Assembly: GCF_009176645.1 (NCBI RefSeq)
Contig: NZ_AP019007.1
Location: 2,790,001 to 2,854,000 of the forward strand
Direction of reading: 5' to 3'
Length of the DNA stretch: 64,000 nt
Source: Enterobacter oligotrophicus
Lineage (GTDB): Bacteria > Pseudomonadota > Gammaproteobacteria > Enterobacterales > Enterobacteriaceae
The stretch's first letter is position 1, and every line of letters starts with the position of its first letter. The notes under the pieces are model-generated. The model was not told the origin of the DNA, made no database searches, and saw nothing but the letters and a program-made list of their open reading frames with translations. Below are positions 1-10,517 of this stretch, piece by piece. The position numbers and the translations under genes were made by a program.

Positions 1-417
1 TTTAATTTCATAGGTTTTGCGCAGCAGGTAATAGACCGTCAACCCTTTCAGGAATGAGGCGGCGGCTTGTTCAAACGAAATGGCATTGGGCAAAATTGCC
101 GCTTTGTCCGCCGGGACGTTATGAACGGAACTGTAGGCTCCCAGCGCCGATTGCGCATATACCACGCGATCGCCTTCTTTAATATGCTTAACGGCGCTAC
201 CCACCTTAATGACCACGCCTGCAGCCTCCGTTCCCAACCCACTCGGCAGCGACGGAGGCGGATAGAGACCGCCGCGAATGTAGGTGTCGATGTAGTTAAT
301 GCCGATGGCTTTGTTTTCAACCTGGATTTCCTTCTCGCCAGGCGCGGCAGGGGTAAACTCCACCGCTTTCAGCACGTCTGGTCCGCCATGTTTCTGGAAT
401 TCAATGCGCGTTGCCAT
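1..417 (-). CDS. qorA: Quinone oxidoreductase QorA, partial (N-terminal 139 residues)
   Basis: The reading frame starts at an ATG (complement of 415-417) and stays open to the window edge, so the C-terminal half is missing. The N-terminus MATRIEFQKHGGPDVLKAVE and the later LPSGLGTEAAGVV segment match the zeta-crystallin-like NADPH:quinone reductases of the MDR superfamily. The visible part is the GroES-like catalytic domain; the Rossmann NADPH-binding domain lies outside. It is divergent from dnaB, as in E. coli. The family makes one-electron reductions of quinones with NADPH in the cytosol. Confidence 0.95.
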   Translation of the reverse strand, partial: MATRIEFQKHGGPDVLKAVEFTPAAPGEKEIQVENKAIGINYIDTYIRGGLYPPPSLPSGLGTEAAGVVIKVGSAVKHIKEGDRVVYAQSALGAYSSVHNVPADKAAILPNAISFEQAAASFLKGLTVYYLLRKTYEIK

Positions 418-483
418 GCTCCCTCCGTAAGAAAAATATGGTAATCTTTCGACCCACTCTTTATCTCGGTAACTCCATTCACT

Positions 484-1896
484 ATGGCAGGAAACAAACC
501 CTTCAACAAACAGACTGAGCCTCGCGAGCGTGATTTCCAGGTCGCCGGGTTAAAAGTCCCGCCGCACTCGATTGAAGCGGAACAGTCGGTGTTGGGCGGT
601 TTAATGCTGGATAATGAACGCTGGGATGACGTCGCTGAGCGCGTCGTCGCGGAAGATTTTTATACCCGCCCGCACCGCCATATCTTTACCGAAATGGCGC
701 GTCTGCAGGAGTCGGGCAGCCCGATTGACCTGATTACGCTCGCGGAATCGCTGGAGCGTCTGGGGCAACTGGACAGCGTCGGCGGGTTTGCCTATCTGGC
801 AGAACTCTCGAAAAACACGCCAAGTGCAGCGAACATCAGCGCTTATGCGGATATTGTCCGTGAACGTGCTGTCGTCCGCGAGATGATCTCGGTGGCGAAC
901 GAAATCGCCGAAGCCGGTTTTGATCCGCAGGGCCGCACCAGCGAAGACTTGCTCGATCTCGCCGAGTCGCGTGTCTTTAAAATCGCCGAAAGTCGTGCGA
1001 ATAAAGACGAAGGCCCGAAAAATATCGCCGACGTGCTTGATGCCACTGTCGCGCGTATCGAACAACTTTTCCAGCAGCCGCACGATGGCGTCACCGGCGT
1101 GAATACCGGCTATGACGATCTGAATAAGAAAACCGCCGGTCTGCAGCCGTCGGATTTGATTATCGTCGCGGCGCGTCCGTCGATGGGTAAAACCACGTTT
1201 GCAATGAACCTCGTCGAAAATGCGGCGATGTTGCAGGATAAACCGGTACTCATCTTCAGTCTTGAGATGCCCTCAGAACAGATCATGATGCGTTCTCTGG
1301 CGTCGCTTTCACGCGTGGATCAGACCCGCATTCGTACCGGCCAGCTTGATGATGAGGACTGGGCGCGGATCTCCGGCACCATGGGCATTCTGCTGGAAAA
1401 ACGTAATATCTACATTGATGACTCCTCCGGCCTGACGCCAACGGAAGTGCGTTCCCGCGCGCGCCGTATCGCCCGTGAACACGGCGGTATCGGGCTTATC
1501 ATGATCGACTACCTTCAGCTGATGCGCGTGCCGTCACTCTCCGACAACCGTACGCTGGAGATCGCCGAGATTTCCCGCTCGCTCAAGGCGTTAGCCAAAG
1601 AGCTGCACGTGCCGGTGGTGGCGCTGTCGCAGCTTAACCGCTCCCTGGAACAACGTGCCGACAAACGCCCGGTCAACTCCGACCTGCGTGAATCTGGCTC
1701 CATTGAGCAGGATGCCGACTTAATCATGTTCATCTACCGTGATGAGGTTTATCACGAGAACAGCGACCTGAAAGGGATCGCCGAAATCATTATCGGTAAG
1801 CAACGTAACGGCCCAATCGGTACGGTACGTCTGACCTTTAACGGCCAATGGTCGCGCTTTGATAACTATGCGGGACCGCAGTACGACGACGAATAA
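484..1896 (+). CDS. dnaB: Replicative DNA helicase DnaB
   Basis: This 470-residue protein is the hexameric 5'-3' helicase of the replication fork; E. coli DnaB has 471 residues. An N-terminal DnaG-interacting domain (about residues 25-130) is followed by a linker and a RecA-like motor. Walker A RPSMGKT lies near residues 231-237 and the Walker B segment GLIMIDYLQLM near 338-348. The start MAGNKPFNKQ matches the E. coli form. No intein or insertion is visible. The gene is followed after nine bases by alr, as in E. coli. Confidence 0.98.
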   Translation: MAGNKPFNKQTEPRERDFQVAGLKVPPHSIEAEQSVLGGLMLDNERWDDVAERVVAEDFYTRPHRHIFTEMARLQESGSPIDLITLAESLERLGQLDSVGGFAYLAELSKNTPSAANISAYADIVRERAVVREMISVANEIAEAGFDPQGRTSEDLLDLAESRVFKIAESRANKDEGPKNIADVLDATVARIEQLFQQPHDGVTGVNTGYDDLNKKTAGLQPSDLIIVAARPSMGKTTFAMNLVENAAMLQDKPVLIFSLEMPSEQIMMRSLASLSRVDQTRIRTGQLDDEDWARISGTMGILLEKRNIYIDDSSGLTPTEVRSRARRIAREHGGIGLIMIDYLQLMRVPSLSDNRTLEIAEISRSLKALAKELHVPVVALSQLNRSLEQRADKRPVNSDLRESGSIEQDADLIMFIYRDEVYHENSDLKGIAEIIIGKQRNGPIGTVRLTFNGQWSRFDNYAGPQYDDE

Positions 1897-1905
1897 GGAA
1901 TTTAC

Positions 1906-2985
1906 ATGCAAGCGGCAACTGTTGTTATTAACCGCCGCGCTCTGCGACACAACCTGCAACGCCTGCGTGAACTGGCACCCGCCAGCAAGCTCGTTGCAGT
2001 CGTGAAAGCGAACGCTTACGGACACGGTCTTCTTGAGACCGCGCGAACGCTCCCCGATGCCGACGCCTTTGGTGTTGCCCGTCTCGAAGAAGCTCTCCGC
2101 CTGCGTGCAGGCGGTATTACCCAACCCATACTGCTGCTGGAAGGCTTTTTTGAAGCGACCGATTTGCCGACGATTGCAGACCAGCATCTGCACACGGCAG
2201 TCCATAACGAAGAACAGCTTGCCGCGCTGGAAACGGCTGATTTGAGCGAGCCTGTCACCGTGTGGATGAAGCTCGACACGGGAATGCACCGTCTGGGCGT
2301 GCGCCCGGAGCATGCTGAGGCGTTTTATCAGCGTTTGTGTCAGTGCAAAAATGTTCGCCAGCCGGTGAATATCGTCAGCCACTTTGCGCGTGCCGATGAA
2401 CCTGAATGTGGTGCGACCGAACAGCAGCTCGATATTTTTACTACCTTCTGCGAAGGCAAGCCGGGGATGCGCTCAATTGCGGCATCCGGCGGCATTCTGC
2501 TGTGGCCGCAGTCGCACTTCGACTGGGCGCGTCCGGGCATTATTCTTTATGGCGTGTCGCCGCTGGAGAATAAACCCTGGGGGCCAGATTTTGGTTTCCA
2601 GCCGGTGATGTCGCTGGTCTCTAACCTGATAGCCGTGCGTGAACACAAAGCGGGTGAACCGGTGGGCTACGGCGGCACCTGGACCAGCGAGCGCGACACG
2701 CGTCTCGGCGTGGTCGCGATGGGGTACGGCGATGGCTATCCGCGCGCGGCACCGTCTGGCACGCCGGTGCTGGTGAATGGTCGCGAAGTGAAGACTGTCG
2801 GCCGCGTGGCGATGGACATGATCTGTGTTGACCTGGGGCCAGACGCGCAGGACAAAGCAGGTGATGCGGTGGTGATGTGGGGCGAAGGTCTGCCCGTTGA
2901 ACGCATTGCTGAAATCACGAAAGTGAGCGCTTACGAACTTATCACGCGGCTGACCTCGCGGGTGGCGATGAAATATATCGATTAA
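1906..2985 (+). CDS. alr: Alanine racemase, biosynthetic
   Basis: This PLP enzyme interconverts L- and D-alanine for peptidoglycan synthesis. The 359-residue length equals that of E. coli Alr. The PLP lysine is Lys34 in [10 protein letters not shown], and the opposing catalytic tyrosine is Tyr255 in VGYGGTW. The start has a good ribosome binding site (AAGGA, then TTTAC before ATG). The gene is close behind dnaB in the same direction and is probably co-transcribed in part. A REP element follows the stop. Confidence 0.97.
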   Translation: MQAATVVINRRALRHNLQRLRELAPASKLVAVVKANAYGHGLLETARTLPDADAFGVARLEEALRLRAGGITQPILLLEGFFEATDLPTIADQHLHTAVHNEEQLAALETADLSEPVTVWMKLDTGMHRLGVRPEHAEAFYQRLCQCKNVRQPVNIVSHFARADEPECGATEQQLDIFTTFCEGKPGMRSIAASGGILLWPQSHFDWARPGIILYGVSPLENKPWGPDFGFQPVMSLVSNLIAVREHKAGEPVGYGGTWTSERDTRLGVVAMGYGDGYPRAAPSGTPVLVNGREVKTVGRVAMDMICVDLGPDAQDKAGDAVVMWGEGLPVERIAEITKVSAYELITRLTSRVAMKYID

Positions 2986-2997
2986 GTTACAACCGGT

Positions 2998-3029
2998 GCC
3001 GGGTGGCGGCTTTGCCTTACCCGGCCTAC
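2998..3029. repeat. Single REP (repetitive extragenic palindromic) element
   Basis: The unit GCCGGGTGGCGGCTTTGCCT followed by TACCCGGCCTAC is an imperfect palindrome of the enterobacterial REP type. It lies between alr and tyrB and can fold into a GC-rich hairpin. REP elements of this kind can stabilise upstream mRNA and bind gyrase or IHF. Confidence 0.8.
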
Positions 3030-3108
3030 GTTTGTTAAACGCTCGATCTTCTCTCATATCCGGTTTATTGTTGAAATCCCTGCCTCATCGAATTCCGGAG
3101 AACATCGC

Positions 3109-4302
3109 GTGTTTCAGAAAGTTGACGCCTACGCTGGCGACCCCATTCTCTCCTTAATGGAGCGTTTCAAAGAAGATCCTCGCAGCGACAAAGTGAACCT
3201 CAGCATTGGTCTGTATTACAACGAGGACGGTATTATTCCTCAGCTGCAGGCCGTTGCTGAAGCCGAAGCGCGTCTTAATGCTGTTCCGCACGGTGCTTCG
3301 CTTTATCTGCCAATGGAAGGGTTAAATACCTACCGCAATACCATCGCGCCGCTGCTGTTTGGTGCCGATCACGCGGTGCTTGCGCAGAAACGTGTGGCGA
3401 CCATCCAGACGCTGGGCGGCTCAGGGGCGCTGAAAGTTGGCGCGGATTTCCTGAAGAAATACTTTCCGGACTCCGGCGTGTGGGTCAGTGACCCGACGTG
3501 GGAAAACCACGTGGCCATCTTCGAGGGTGCGGGCTTTAAAGTGGCGACGTATCCGTGGTTCGACAGTGAAACTAACGGCGTGCGCGTTGACGCGCTGCTG
3601 GAAAAACTGAACACCCTGCCGGAGCGCAGTATTGTGCTGCTGCATCCGTGCTGCCATAACCCAACCGGCGCGGATCTCACCAATGCGCAGTGGGATGCCG
3701 TTATTGAGGTGCTGAAGGCGCGTAACCTGATCCCGTTCCTTGATATCGCCTATCAGGGCTTTGGTGCGGGCATGGAAGAGGATGCTTACGCCATTCGCGC
3801 CATTGCCAGCGCCGGGTTGCCCGCGCTGGTCAGTAACTCCTTCTCAAAAATCTTCTCCCTGTATGGTGAGCGCGTCGGCGGTCTCTCCGTGGTGTGCGAA
3901 GACGCTGAAGCGGCTGGCCGCGTGCTGGGTCAACTGAAAGCGACCGTTCGTCGCATCTACTCCAGCCCGCCAGCATTTGGTGCGCAGGTGGTGGCAACGG
4001 TTCTTGGTGACGAACGGTTAAAAGCCACCTGGCTTGCAGAAGTGGAAGCGATGCGTAAGCGCATTCTGTCGATGCGCCAGGAACTGGTGAATGTGCTGAA
4101 AGAGGCGGTGCCAGGGCATAACTTTGACTATCTGCTTAAGCAGCGTGGGATGTTCAGCTATACCGGACTGAGCGCCGCTCAGGTCGACAGGCTGCGCGAA
4201 GAATTTGGTGTTTACCTGATTGCCAGCGGGCGCATGTGCGTGGCGGGGCTGAACGCCAGCAATGTTCAGCGCGTGGCGCAGGCGTTTGCTGCTGTGATGT
4301 AA
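3109..4302 (+). CDS. tyrB: Aromatic amino acid aminotransferase TyrB
   Basis: This PLP-dependent transaminase performs the last step of tyrosine and phenylalanine synthesis and also acts in leucine formation. It has 397 residues, the same as E. coli TyrB. The PLP lysine is Lys247 in [11 protein letters not shown], and HNPTGAD and the final-domain [10 protein letters not shown] are the family motifs. The start is GTG, as in E. coli, preceded by TCCGGAGAAC. It is probably transcribed from its own promoter after the REP element. No clear TyrR box was identified in the upstream 100 bases. Confidence 0.97.
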   Translation: MFQKVDAYAGDPILSLMERFKEDPRSDKVNLSIGLYYNEDGIIPQLQAVAEAEARLNAVPHGASLYLPMEGLNTYRNTIAPLLFGADHAVLAQKRVATIQTLGGSGALKVGADFLKKYFPDSGVWVSDPTWENHVAIFEGAGFKVATYPWFDSETNGVRVDALLEKLNTLPERSIVLLHPCCHNPTGADLTNAQWDAVIEVLKARNLIPFLDIAYQGFGAGMEEDAYAIRAIASAGLPALVSNSFSKIFSLYGERVGGLSVVCEDAEAAGRVLGQLKATVRRIYSSPPAFGAQVVATVLGDERLKATWLAEVEAMRKRILSMRQELVNVLKEAVPGHNFDYLLKQRGMFSYTGLSAAQVDRLREEFGVYLIASGRMCVAGLNASNVQRVAQAFAAVM

Positions 4303-4327
4303 GTATTCACTTACTTGCATGCTATAT

Positions 4328-4405
4328 GTAGGCCGTGTAAGGCGCAGCCGCCACCCGGCTTCGGTGCCAATTATTGCCCGGTGGCGCTTCGCTTACCGGG
4401 CCTAC
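4328..4405. repeat. BIME: two REP units in inverted orientation
   Basis: A unit beginning GTAGGCCGTGTAAGGCGC (4328-4359) is followed after 16 bases by a unit in the opposite orientation, GCCCGGTGGCGC...CGGGCCTAC (4376-4405). The head-to-tail inverted pair is a classical bacterial interspersed mosaic element between tyrB and aphA. Confidence 0.85.
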
Positions 4406-4558
4406 ATGCCTCTTCCGCGCTTTGTGATCTTCTTCTTTTTATTCAGTTTCATAAGCAAAAACTCCTTTCCTTCCCCTCCCGCTGGGGTTATGGTCGGAGA
4501 GTTTTTTGACCATCCGCTCAAAATAAAACGATAACAAACTGAATATTCAGGGGAAAAT

Positions 4559-5272
4559 ATGCGCAAGATCACACTGGCGCTCAGCGCCGCCTGCTTATTG
4601 TTCTCGCTTAATAGTGCGGTTGTGGCGCGTGCTTCCGCACCGACGCCGCTTTACACCGGCACCACCGCCGCCATGCTTGCTGAACAGGCTCCCATTCACT
4701 GGGTTTCCGTGGCGCAAATCGAAAACAGCCTGATGGGCCGCCCGCCAATGGCCGTGGGCTTTGACATTGACGATACCGTGTTGTTCTCAAGCCCTGGCTT
4801 CTGGCGCGGCAAGAAAACCTGGTCGCCGGACAGCGAAGAATATCTCAAGAACCCCGCATTCTGGGAAAAGATGAATAACGGCTGGGATGAGTTCAGCATT
4901 CCGAAAGAGGTTGCCCGCGCGCTCATTGCCATGCACGTTAAGCGCGGCGACAGCATTTACTTCGTGACGGGCCGCAGTCAGACCAAAACTGAAACGGTGT
5001 CTAAAACTCTGCAGGACGATTTCCTCATACCGGCTTCCAGTATGAACCCGGTCATATTTGCGGGGGATAAAGAGGGACAAAACACCAAAACCCAGTGGCT
5101 GGAACAGAAACACATCAAAGTGTTTTACGGGGATTCGGATAACGACATCACCGCGGCGCACGATGTCGGTGCCAGAGGGATCAGGGTGTTGCGCGCCTCT
5201 AACTCGACTTATCGACCCCTACCGATGGCCGGGAAATTTGGTGAAGAGGTGATTGTTAACTCTGAATATTAA
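4559..5272 (+). CDS. aphA: Class B acid phosphatase AphA
   Basis: This periplasmic HAD-superfamily nucleotidase/phosphotransferase hydrolyses organic phosphomonoesters. It has 237 residues with an N-terminal signal peptide ending near ARASA (about residue 25). The HAD nucleophile motif FDIDDTVLF places Asp69 and Asp71 in the catalytic positions (Asp44/Asp46 after signal removal). Further motifs are VTGR near residue 140 and GDSDNDI near 190. The family is a homotetrameric magnesium enzyme. A strong hairpin terminator follows the stop. Confidence 0.97.
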   Translation: MRKITLALSAACLLFSLNSAVVARASAPTPLYTGTTAAMLAEQAPIHWVSVAQIENSLMGRPPMAVGFDIDDTVLFSSPGFWRGKKTWSPDSEEYLKNPAFWEKMNNGWDEFSIPKEVARALIAMHVKRGDSIYFVTGRSQTKTETVSKTLQDDFLIPASSMNPVIFAGDKEGQNTKTQWLEQKHIKVFYGDSDNDITAAHDVGARGIRVLRASNSTYRPLPMAGKFGEEVIVNSEY

Positions 5273-5279
5273 TTTATCG

Positions 5280-5327
5280 GCGGCGGCTTTGATTCTTTTT
5301 TAATCAAAACTCACCGCCGCGGGTTTT
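5280..5327 (+). terminator. Hairpin terminator after aphA
   Basis: GCGGCGGCTTTGATT pairs with AATCAAAACTCACCGCCGC through an outer GC stem and an inner AT stem with a small internal bulge, and is followed by GGGTTTT. It separates aphA from yjbQ. Confidence 0.65.
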
Positions 5328-5385
5328 ACCTTTCGTCTTCTTGCTGCACACTTAGAAAGAACCTTCTTTCATAACGGAGCAGCAC

Positions 5386-5802
5386 ATGTGGTATCAACAG
5401 ACCCTGACCTTAAGCGCTAAACCACGCGGGTTCCATCTGGTGACGGACGAAGTCATCGGGCAGATCCGCGACCTTTCGCGCATCAATACGGGTTTACTGC
5501 ATCTGCTGCTTCAGCATACGTCAGCTTCTCTTACGCTAAATGAAAATTGCGATCCCACTGTCCGGTCTGACATGGAGCACCATTTTCTGAAGACCGTCCC
5601 GGATAACGCGCCTTATGAGCATGACTATGAAGGGGAAGATGATATGCCGTCGCATATTAAATCCTCTTTGCTGGGCGTATCGTTAATGCTGCCGGTACAC
5701 AATGGGCGGCTACAGCTGGGGACGTGGCAAGGGATCTGGCTGGGAGAACATCGCATTCACGGTGGTTCGCGTAAAATTATCGCAACGCTACAAGGGGAAT
5801 AA
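5386..5802 (+). CDS. yjbQ: YjbQ family protein (secondary thiamine-phosphate synthase fold)
   Basis: The 138-residue protein belongs to the YjbQ/UPF0047 family. It carries the conserved [11 protein letters not shown] segment near residues 44-54, [10 protein letters not shown] near 63-72, and the C-terminal QGIWLGEHR. Family members form a compact trimeric fold, and some show weak thiamine-phosphate synthase activity; the physiological role is unsettled. It is two bases upstream of yjbR in one operon. Synteny aphA-yjbQ-yjbR matches E. coli. Confidence 0.95.
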   Translation: MWYQQTLTLSAKPRGFHLVTDEVIGQIRDLSRINTGLLHLLLQHTSASLTLNENCDPTVRSDMEHHFLKTVPDNAPYEHDYEGEDDMPSHIKSSLLGVSLMLPVHNGRLQLGTWQGIWLGEHRIHGGSRKIIATLQGE

Positions 5803-5804
5803 AG

Positions 5805-6158
5805 ATGACAATTTCGGAGATACTGCAGTACTGCATGAGCAAACCGGGCGCGGAGCAAAGCGTCCACAGCGACTGGAAAGCCACGCAGATTAAGGTCGGC
5901 GATGTGCTGTTTGCCATGGTGAAAGAGGTTGAAGGCCGCCCGGCGGCATCGCTGAAAACCAGCCCGGAATTGGCCGAATTGTTACGTCAGCAACATAGTG
6001 ACGTCAGGCCGAGCCAACATCTCAATAAAGCGCACTGGAGCACCGTTTATCTCGACGGTTCGATTCCGGGTTCACAAATTTATTATCTGGTAGACGCGTC
6101 ATATAAGCAGGCAATGGAATTGTTGCCGGAAGACGTTAAACGCAAAATGTCCCTGTAA
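5805..6158 (+). CDS. yjbR: YjbR family MmcQ-like protein
   Basis: The 117-residue protein is a MmcQ/YjbR (CyaY-like double-wing fold) family member. The sequence has the family features: an N-terminal CMSKPGAEQS helix, the GDVLFAMV strand, KTSPELAELL, and the C-terminal YKQAMELLPEDVKRKM helix. E. coli YjbR has about the same length. It lies directly behind yjbQ. The biochemical function is unknown; a DNA-binding role has been proposed from structure alone. In E. coli uvrA would come next, but here two extra genes intervene. Confidence 0.94.
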   Translation: MTISEILQYCMSKPGAEQSVHSDWKATQIKVGDVLFAMVKEVEGRPAASLKTSPELAELLRQQHSDVRPSQHLNKAHWSTVYLDGSIPGSQIYYLVDASYKQAMELLPEDVKRKMSL

Positions 6159-6254
6159 AAGTTGTATTCAGCGCTGACATTTTTAATGAAAATGGGTGAA
6201 AGACAATAACTCTCACCCTCACATAATTATCTCTATTGCATGGTGGAGGTAATT

Positions 6255-6788
6255 ATGGACCAGATAATTGATAAACTAATTCAGATCGCAAAGAATGAAG
6301 TGGGAACCCGTGAAGGGAGTGTGAATAATACAGGTGCCAGAGTTGTTGAATATCAGGGCGCAACCTGGTTGCAACCCGGAGCATGGCCCTGGTGTGCTGC
6401 ATTTACCTGCTGGATAATGCGGGAGTGGCTACAGGATGAGGCTGTCCGGCAGCGTTTAAATATTGCGACATTCTCATTAGCAGAGAAATGGCGTTGCCGT
6501 GATGCCAGCGCATTTGGATGGGAAAAATGGGCGGCGCAGACAGGGCTTACCGTACTTTCAGAAAATCATAATGCTCAGGCGGGCGATTTTGTTGTTTATG
6601 ATTTTTCTCATATCGGGATTGTTATTCAGGATCAATTATCTGTTAAAGATAATATTGTCACCGTTGAAGGTAACACTAACGGACGTGGTGATCGGGACAG
6701 CACCTCCGGCGATGGTGTCTGGGATAAGGCAAGAAATCCCTCGTTAGTCAGATGCTATATCCGAATCCTGAACAGTCAGGAGGGGTAG
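6255..6788 (+). CDS. CHAP/TIGR02594-like peptidoglycan amidase or endopeptidase, no signal peptide
   Basis: The product is about 177 residues. The catalytic residues of a CHAP-type papain fold are present: Cys47 in WPWCAAF, His119 in FSHIGIV, and Glu138/Asn140 in VEGNTN. The N-terminal helix KNEVGTREG matches the TIGR02594 type of phage-like wall hydrolases. I chose ATG 6255 because GGAGG ends five bases upstream; an ATG at 6240 would overlap that site. There is no signal peptide or membrane segment, so reaching the wall would need a partner. The DNA is visibly AT-rich against its neighbours. It sits between yjbR and uvrA, where E. coli has nothing. The substrate bond cannot be told from sequence. 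Confidence 0.85.
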   Translation: MDQIIDKLIQIAKNEVGTREGSVNNTGARVVEYQGATWLQPGAWPWCAAFTCWIMREWLQDEAVRQRLNIATFSLAEKWRCRDASAFGWEKWAAQTGLTVLSENHNAQAGDFVVYDFSHIGIVIQDQLSVKDNIVTVEGNTNGRGDRDSTSGDGVWDKARNPSLVRCYIRILNSQEG

Positions 6789-6789
6789 C

Positions 6790-7572
6790 ATGGACAGCAA
6801 AGTATCCATTCCCACAGAGTCGACAGCGCAAAACGACTCTTCTTTACCACGGCAAAAGATAGGGGGAATTGTTCTTTATGGAGGGATGGGCATTATTGCC
6901 TTTCTTCTTATTATCGCAATTATGGTTTTGTATCGAACAGCTGGTGATAAAGCTACATTAGATAATATCTTTCCCCTTGTTAAAGATCTGATTATGATTT
7001 TATTGCCTGTTATTTCGGCATGGATCAGTACAGTAATTGCCTTCTATTTTTCTCGGGACAGTTTAAATGCTGTTACACAGCATGCGCAAGATATTGCAAC
7101 TGCTCTGGCTGGCGATGATAAATTAAAGGCAATTCTGGCAAGCGAAGTAATGCGGCCCATGGATGAAAAATTTGTGGTTATGCAAAGAGACGGCAATTAT
7201 GCAGAAATAAAACTGTACAATGACTTGCTGGATGCGAAAATGAAAGACAGAAATATTACGCGACTGCCTGTGCTGGATAGTAATGGGGTTGTGCAATATA
7301 TAATCCATCAAAGTATGATCACCGAGTTTATTGCCCGCAACAGAAATATCACCGATCCCACTTTGCAAGATTTACTCAACGAGCCGACCTGTAAAGCCAT
7401 TTTCACCCGCTTTGGTGTTGTAGGGACTAAGGCGACGCTACTGGAAGCGAAAAAACAGATCGATCAGGATAGAGAATGTCAGGATGTTATTGTGACCTTG
7501 AGTGGTGAAAGAGCCGCGCAAGCAATCGGCTGGATTACCAATACGATGGTTGAAGAGAAAAGCAGGGTCTGA
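6790..7572 (+). CDS. Two-TM membrane protein with cytosolic CBS-like tail, partner of the CHAP hydrolase
   Basis: I do not recognise a named family for this 260-residue protein. Residues about 25-48 and 62-88 are strongly hydrophobic and predict two membrane helices. The rest (about 90-260) is soluble. LPVLDSNGVVQYIIHQSM near residues 158-175 and VIVTLSGERAAQAIGWI near 236-252 read like the two strands-helix units of a CBS module, which in other proteins binds adenine nucleotides. It starts one base after the CHAP stop, so the two are probably co-translated. Being AT-rich like its partner, it seems to be part of the same acquired cassette. A holin, gate or immunity role is only a guess. Confidence 0.8.
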   Translation: MDSKVSIPTESTAQNDSSLPRQKIGGIVLYGGMGIIAFLLIIAIMVLYRTAGDKATLDNIFPLVKDLIMILLPVISAWISTVIAFYFSRDSLNAVTQHAQDIATALAGDDKLKAILASEVMRPMDEKFVVMQRDGNYAEIKLYNDLLDAKMKDRNITRLPVLDSNGVVQYIIHQSMITEFIARNRNITDPTLQDLLNEPTCKAIFTRFGVVGTKATLLEAKKQIDQDRECQDVIVTLSGERAAQAIGWITNTMVEEKSRV

Positions 7573-7602
7573 AAACCACAACCCTGCGGCTGTGGTTTTC
7601 AG
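7569..7602. terminator. Bidirectional terminator between the inserted pair and uvrA
   Basis: CTGAAAACCACA and TGTGGTTTTCAG form a perfect 12-bp stem around a 10-base loop, giving A-tract/T-tract ends on both strands. It overlaps the stop codon of the membrane protein and lies just after the uvrA stop on the other strand, so it can serve both convergent units. Confidence 0.75.
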
Positions 7603-7607
7603 AATGA

Positions 7608-10430
7608 TTACAGCAACGGTTTAAGGAAGCGCGCGGTGTGCGAGGCTTCGCACTCAGCAACGGTCTCTGGCGTACCGGAGACGAGGATTTCACCGCCGCC
7701 GCTGCCGCCTTCCGGACCGAGATCGACAATCCAGTCTGCAGTTTTAATCACGTCCAGGTTGTGCTCAATGACCACAATGGTGTTGCCCTGATCGCGTAAC
7801 TGGTGCAGCACGTCCAGCAACTGCTGGATATCGGCAAAGTGGAGGCCGGTGGTCGGCTCATCCAGAATGTAAAGCGTCTGACCGGTGCCGCGTTTAGACA
7901 GCTCACGCGCCAGCTTCACGCGCTGCGCTTCACCGCCGGAGAGCGTCGTGGCGGACTGCCCCAGACGAATGTAGGTCAGGCCCACGTCCATCAGCGTCTG
8001 CAGCTTACGTGCCAGCGCAGGGACGGCGTCAAAGAACTCACGCGCCTCTTCGATGGTCATATCCAGCACTTCGTGGATGGTTTTGCCTTTGTACTTAATC
8101 TCCAGCGTTTCGCGGTTATAGCGCTTGCCTTTGCACTGGTCGCACGGCACGTAGATATCCGGCAGGAAGTGCATCTCAACCTTAATCACACCGTCGCCCT
8201 GGCACGCTTCACAGCGGCCACCACGCACGTTAAAGCTGAAGCGGCCTGGCGTATACCCGCGCGAGCGTGATTCTGGAACGCCGGCAAACAGTTCACGTAC
8301 GGGCGTAAAGACGCCGGTATAGGTCGCCGGGTTGGAGCGCGGCGTACGTCCAATTGGGCTCTGGTCAATGTCGATAACCTTATCGAAATGTTCCAGCCCC
8401 TGAATGTCGCGGTAAGGCGCAGGCTCGGCCAGCGTCGCACCGTTCAGCGCCGTCTGCGCAATCGGGAACAGCGTATCGTTAATCAGCGTCGATTTACCGG
8501 AACCGGAGACGCCGGTGATACAGGTGAACAGGCCAACAGGCAGCGTCAGGGTCACGTCTTTCAGGTTGTTGCCGCGCGCGCCGGTCAGCTTCAGCACTTT
8601 TTCCGGATTTGCCGCAACGCGCTGTTTCGGTACTTCAATCTTGCGCTTGCCGCTCATGTACTGGCCGGTCAGCGACTCCGGCACCGCCATAATGTCTTTC
8701 AGCGTCCCTTCCGCAACCACCTGACCGCCGTGTACGCCTGCACCCGGACCAATATCGATCACGTGGTCTGCAGCGCGGATCGCATCTTCGTCGTGCTCAA
8801 CCACAATCACCGTGTTGCCGAGGTTACGCAGATGGACAAGCGTGCCGAGCAGACGTTCGTTATCGCGCTGGTGCAGGCCGATGGACGGCTCATCCAGCAC
8901 GTACATTACGCCGACTAAGCCCGCGCCGATCTGGCTCGCCAGACGGATACGCTGCGCTTCACCACCGGAAAGGGTTTCAGCCGAGCGGGAAAGGGTCAGG
9001 TAGTTCAGGCCAACGTTCACCAGGAACTTCAGACGATCGCCGATCTCTTTCAGCACTTTTTCGGCGATTTTCGCGCGCTGGCCGGAGAGCTTCAGGTTGT
9101 TGAAGAAGTCCATCGCGTGGCCGATGCTCATGTCTGAGATGGTCGGCAGCGCCGTATTTTCGACAAACACATGGCGCGCTTCGCGACGCAGACGCGTGCC
9201 GTCACAGGTGGCGCAGGAGCGGTTGCTGATGAACTTCGCCAGCTCTTCGCGCACCGCGCTGGATTCGGTCTCTTTATAGCGGCGCTCCATATTGTGCAGC
9301 ACCCCTTCAAACGGGTGGCGACGCACGGAGGTATCACCGCGATCGTTCATGTATTTGAACTCGATGTTCTCTTTACCGGAACCGAACAGGATCACTTTGT
9401 GTACGTTTGCGCTCAGGCTGGCCCACGGGGCTTCAACGTCGAACTTATAGTGCTCTGCCAGTGATTTCAGCATCTGGAAGTAGTAAAAGTTACGCTTATC
9501 CCAGCCGCGAATGGCACCGCCCGCCAGCGACAGCTCCGGGTTCTGGATCACGCGGTCCGGGTCGAAATACTGCTGTACGCCCAGGCCGTCACACGTCGGG
9601 CATGCGCCCGCCGGGTTGTTGAACGAGAACAGACGGGGTTCCAGCTCGCGCATGCTGTAGCCGCAAATCGGGCAGGCAAAGTTGGCGGAGAAGAGCAGCT
9701 CTTCCGCTTTCGGGTCGTCCATATCAGAGACCACGGCCGTGCCGCCGGAAAGCTCCAGCGCCGTTTCAAACGATTCTGCCAGGCGCGTTGCCAGATCTCC
9801 ACGCACTTTGAAGCGGTCAATCACCACTTCAATAGTGTGCTTCTTCTGCAGCTCCAGCTTTGGCGGATCTGACAAATCACACACTTCGCCGTCGATACGG
9901 GCGCGGATATAACCCTGGCTTGCCAGGTTCTCCAGCGTTTTGGTGTGTTCACCTTTGCGCTCTTTGATGATCGGCGCAAGCAGCATCAGGCGTTTACCTT
10001 CCGGCTGCGACAGCACGTTATCCACCATCTGGCTCACGGTCTGGGCCGCCAGCGGGACGTCGTGGTCCGGGCAGCGCGGCTCACCCACGCGTGCATACAG
10101 CAGACGCAGGTAGTCATGAATTTCGGTAATTGTACCGACCGTTGAACGCGGGTTATGCGAGGTGGACTTCTGCTCAATAGAGATAGCAGGAGATAACCCT
10201 TCAATGTGGTCTACATCCGGTTTTTCCATCAGCGACAGGAACTGACGTGCGTACGCAGAGAGTGATTCAACGTAACGACGCTGCCCTTCGGCATACAAGG
10301 TGTCAAAAGCCAGTGAGGACTTGCCAGACCCCGAAAGCCCGGTCACGACAATGAGTTTGTCGCGTGGGATTATGAGGTTGATATTCTTGAGATTATGGGT
10401 GCGCGCGCCCCGAACTTCGATCTTATCCAT
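7608..10430 (-). CDS. uvrA: Excinuclease ABC subunit UvrA
   Basis: UvrA is the damage-recognition ATPase of nucleotide excision repair; it dimerises and loads UvrB. The 940-residue length matches E. coli. The first Walker A is GLSGSGKSS at about residues 31-39, the second is GVSGSGKST near 640-648, and both ABC signature segments are present (LSGGEAQR twice). Zinc-finger cysteine pairs are visible ([16 protein letters not shown]). It is divergent from ssb, with a shared LexA box between them, so it should be SOS-induced. Confidence 0.98.
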   Translation of the reverse strand: MDKIEVRGARTHNLKNINLIIPRDKLIVVTGLSGSGKSSLAFDTLYAEGQRRYVESLSAYARQFLSLMEKPDVDHIEGLSPAISIEQKSTSHNPRSTVGTITEIHDYLRLLYARVGEPRCPDHDVPLAAQTVSQMVDNVLSQPEGKRLMLLAPIIKERKGEHTKTLENLASQGYIRARIDGEVCDLSDPPKLELQKKHTIEVVIDRFKVRGDLATRLAESFETALELSGGTAVVSDMDDPKAEELLFSANFACPICGYSMRELEPRLFSFNNPAGACPTCDGLGVQQYFDPDRVIQNPELSLAGGAIRGWDKRNFYYFQMLKSLAEHYKFDVEAPWASLSANVHKVILFGSGKENIEFKYMNDRGDTSVRRHPFEGVLHNMERRYKETESSAVREELAKFISNRSCATCDGTRLRREARHVFVENTALPTISDMSIGHAMDFFNNLKLSGQRAKIAEKVLKEIGDRLKFLVNVGLNYLTLSRSAETLSGGEAQRIRLASQIGAGLVGVMYVLDEPSIGLHQRDNERLLGTLVHLRNLGNTVIVVEHDEDAIRAADHVIDIGPGAGVHGGQVVAEGTLKDIMAVPESLTGQYMSGKRKIEVPKQRVAANPEKVLKLTGARGNNLKDVTLTLPVGLFTCITGVSGSGKSTLINDTLFPIAQTALNGATLAEPAPYRDIQGLEHFDKVIDIDQSPIGRTPRSNPATYTGVFTPVRELFAGVPESRSRGYTPGRFSFNVRGGRCEACQGDGVIKVEMHFLPDIYVPCDQCKGKRYNRETLEIKYKGKTIHEVLDMTIEEAREFFDAVPALARKLQTLMDVGLTYIRLGQSATTLSGGEAQRVKLARELSKRGTGQTLYILDEPTTGLHFADIQQLLDVLHQLRDQGNTIVVIEHNLDVIKTADWIVDLGPEGGSGGGEILVSGTPETVAECEASHTARFLKPLL

Positions 10431-10517
10431 TCACCTTTCCCGGTTGGAACACGGATTGCCTGGTTTGTTTGAAGGACAAACGGCTGTCAGAAACGGCTAA
10501 TTATGACACAATTTGAC

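Noticed and set aside
2473..3057. A long reverse-strand frame across alr
   Set aside because: It is a shadow of alr on the other strand with skewed composition (His/Arg-rich) and no start signal. The same holds for many other long antisense frames in this GC-moderate DNA.
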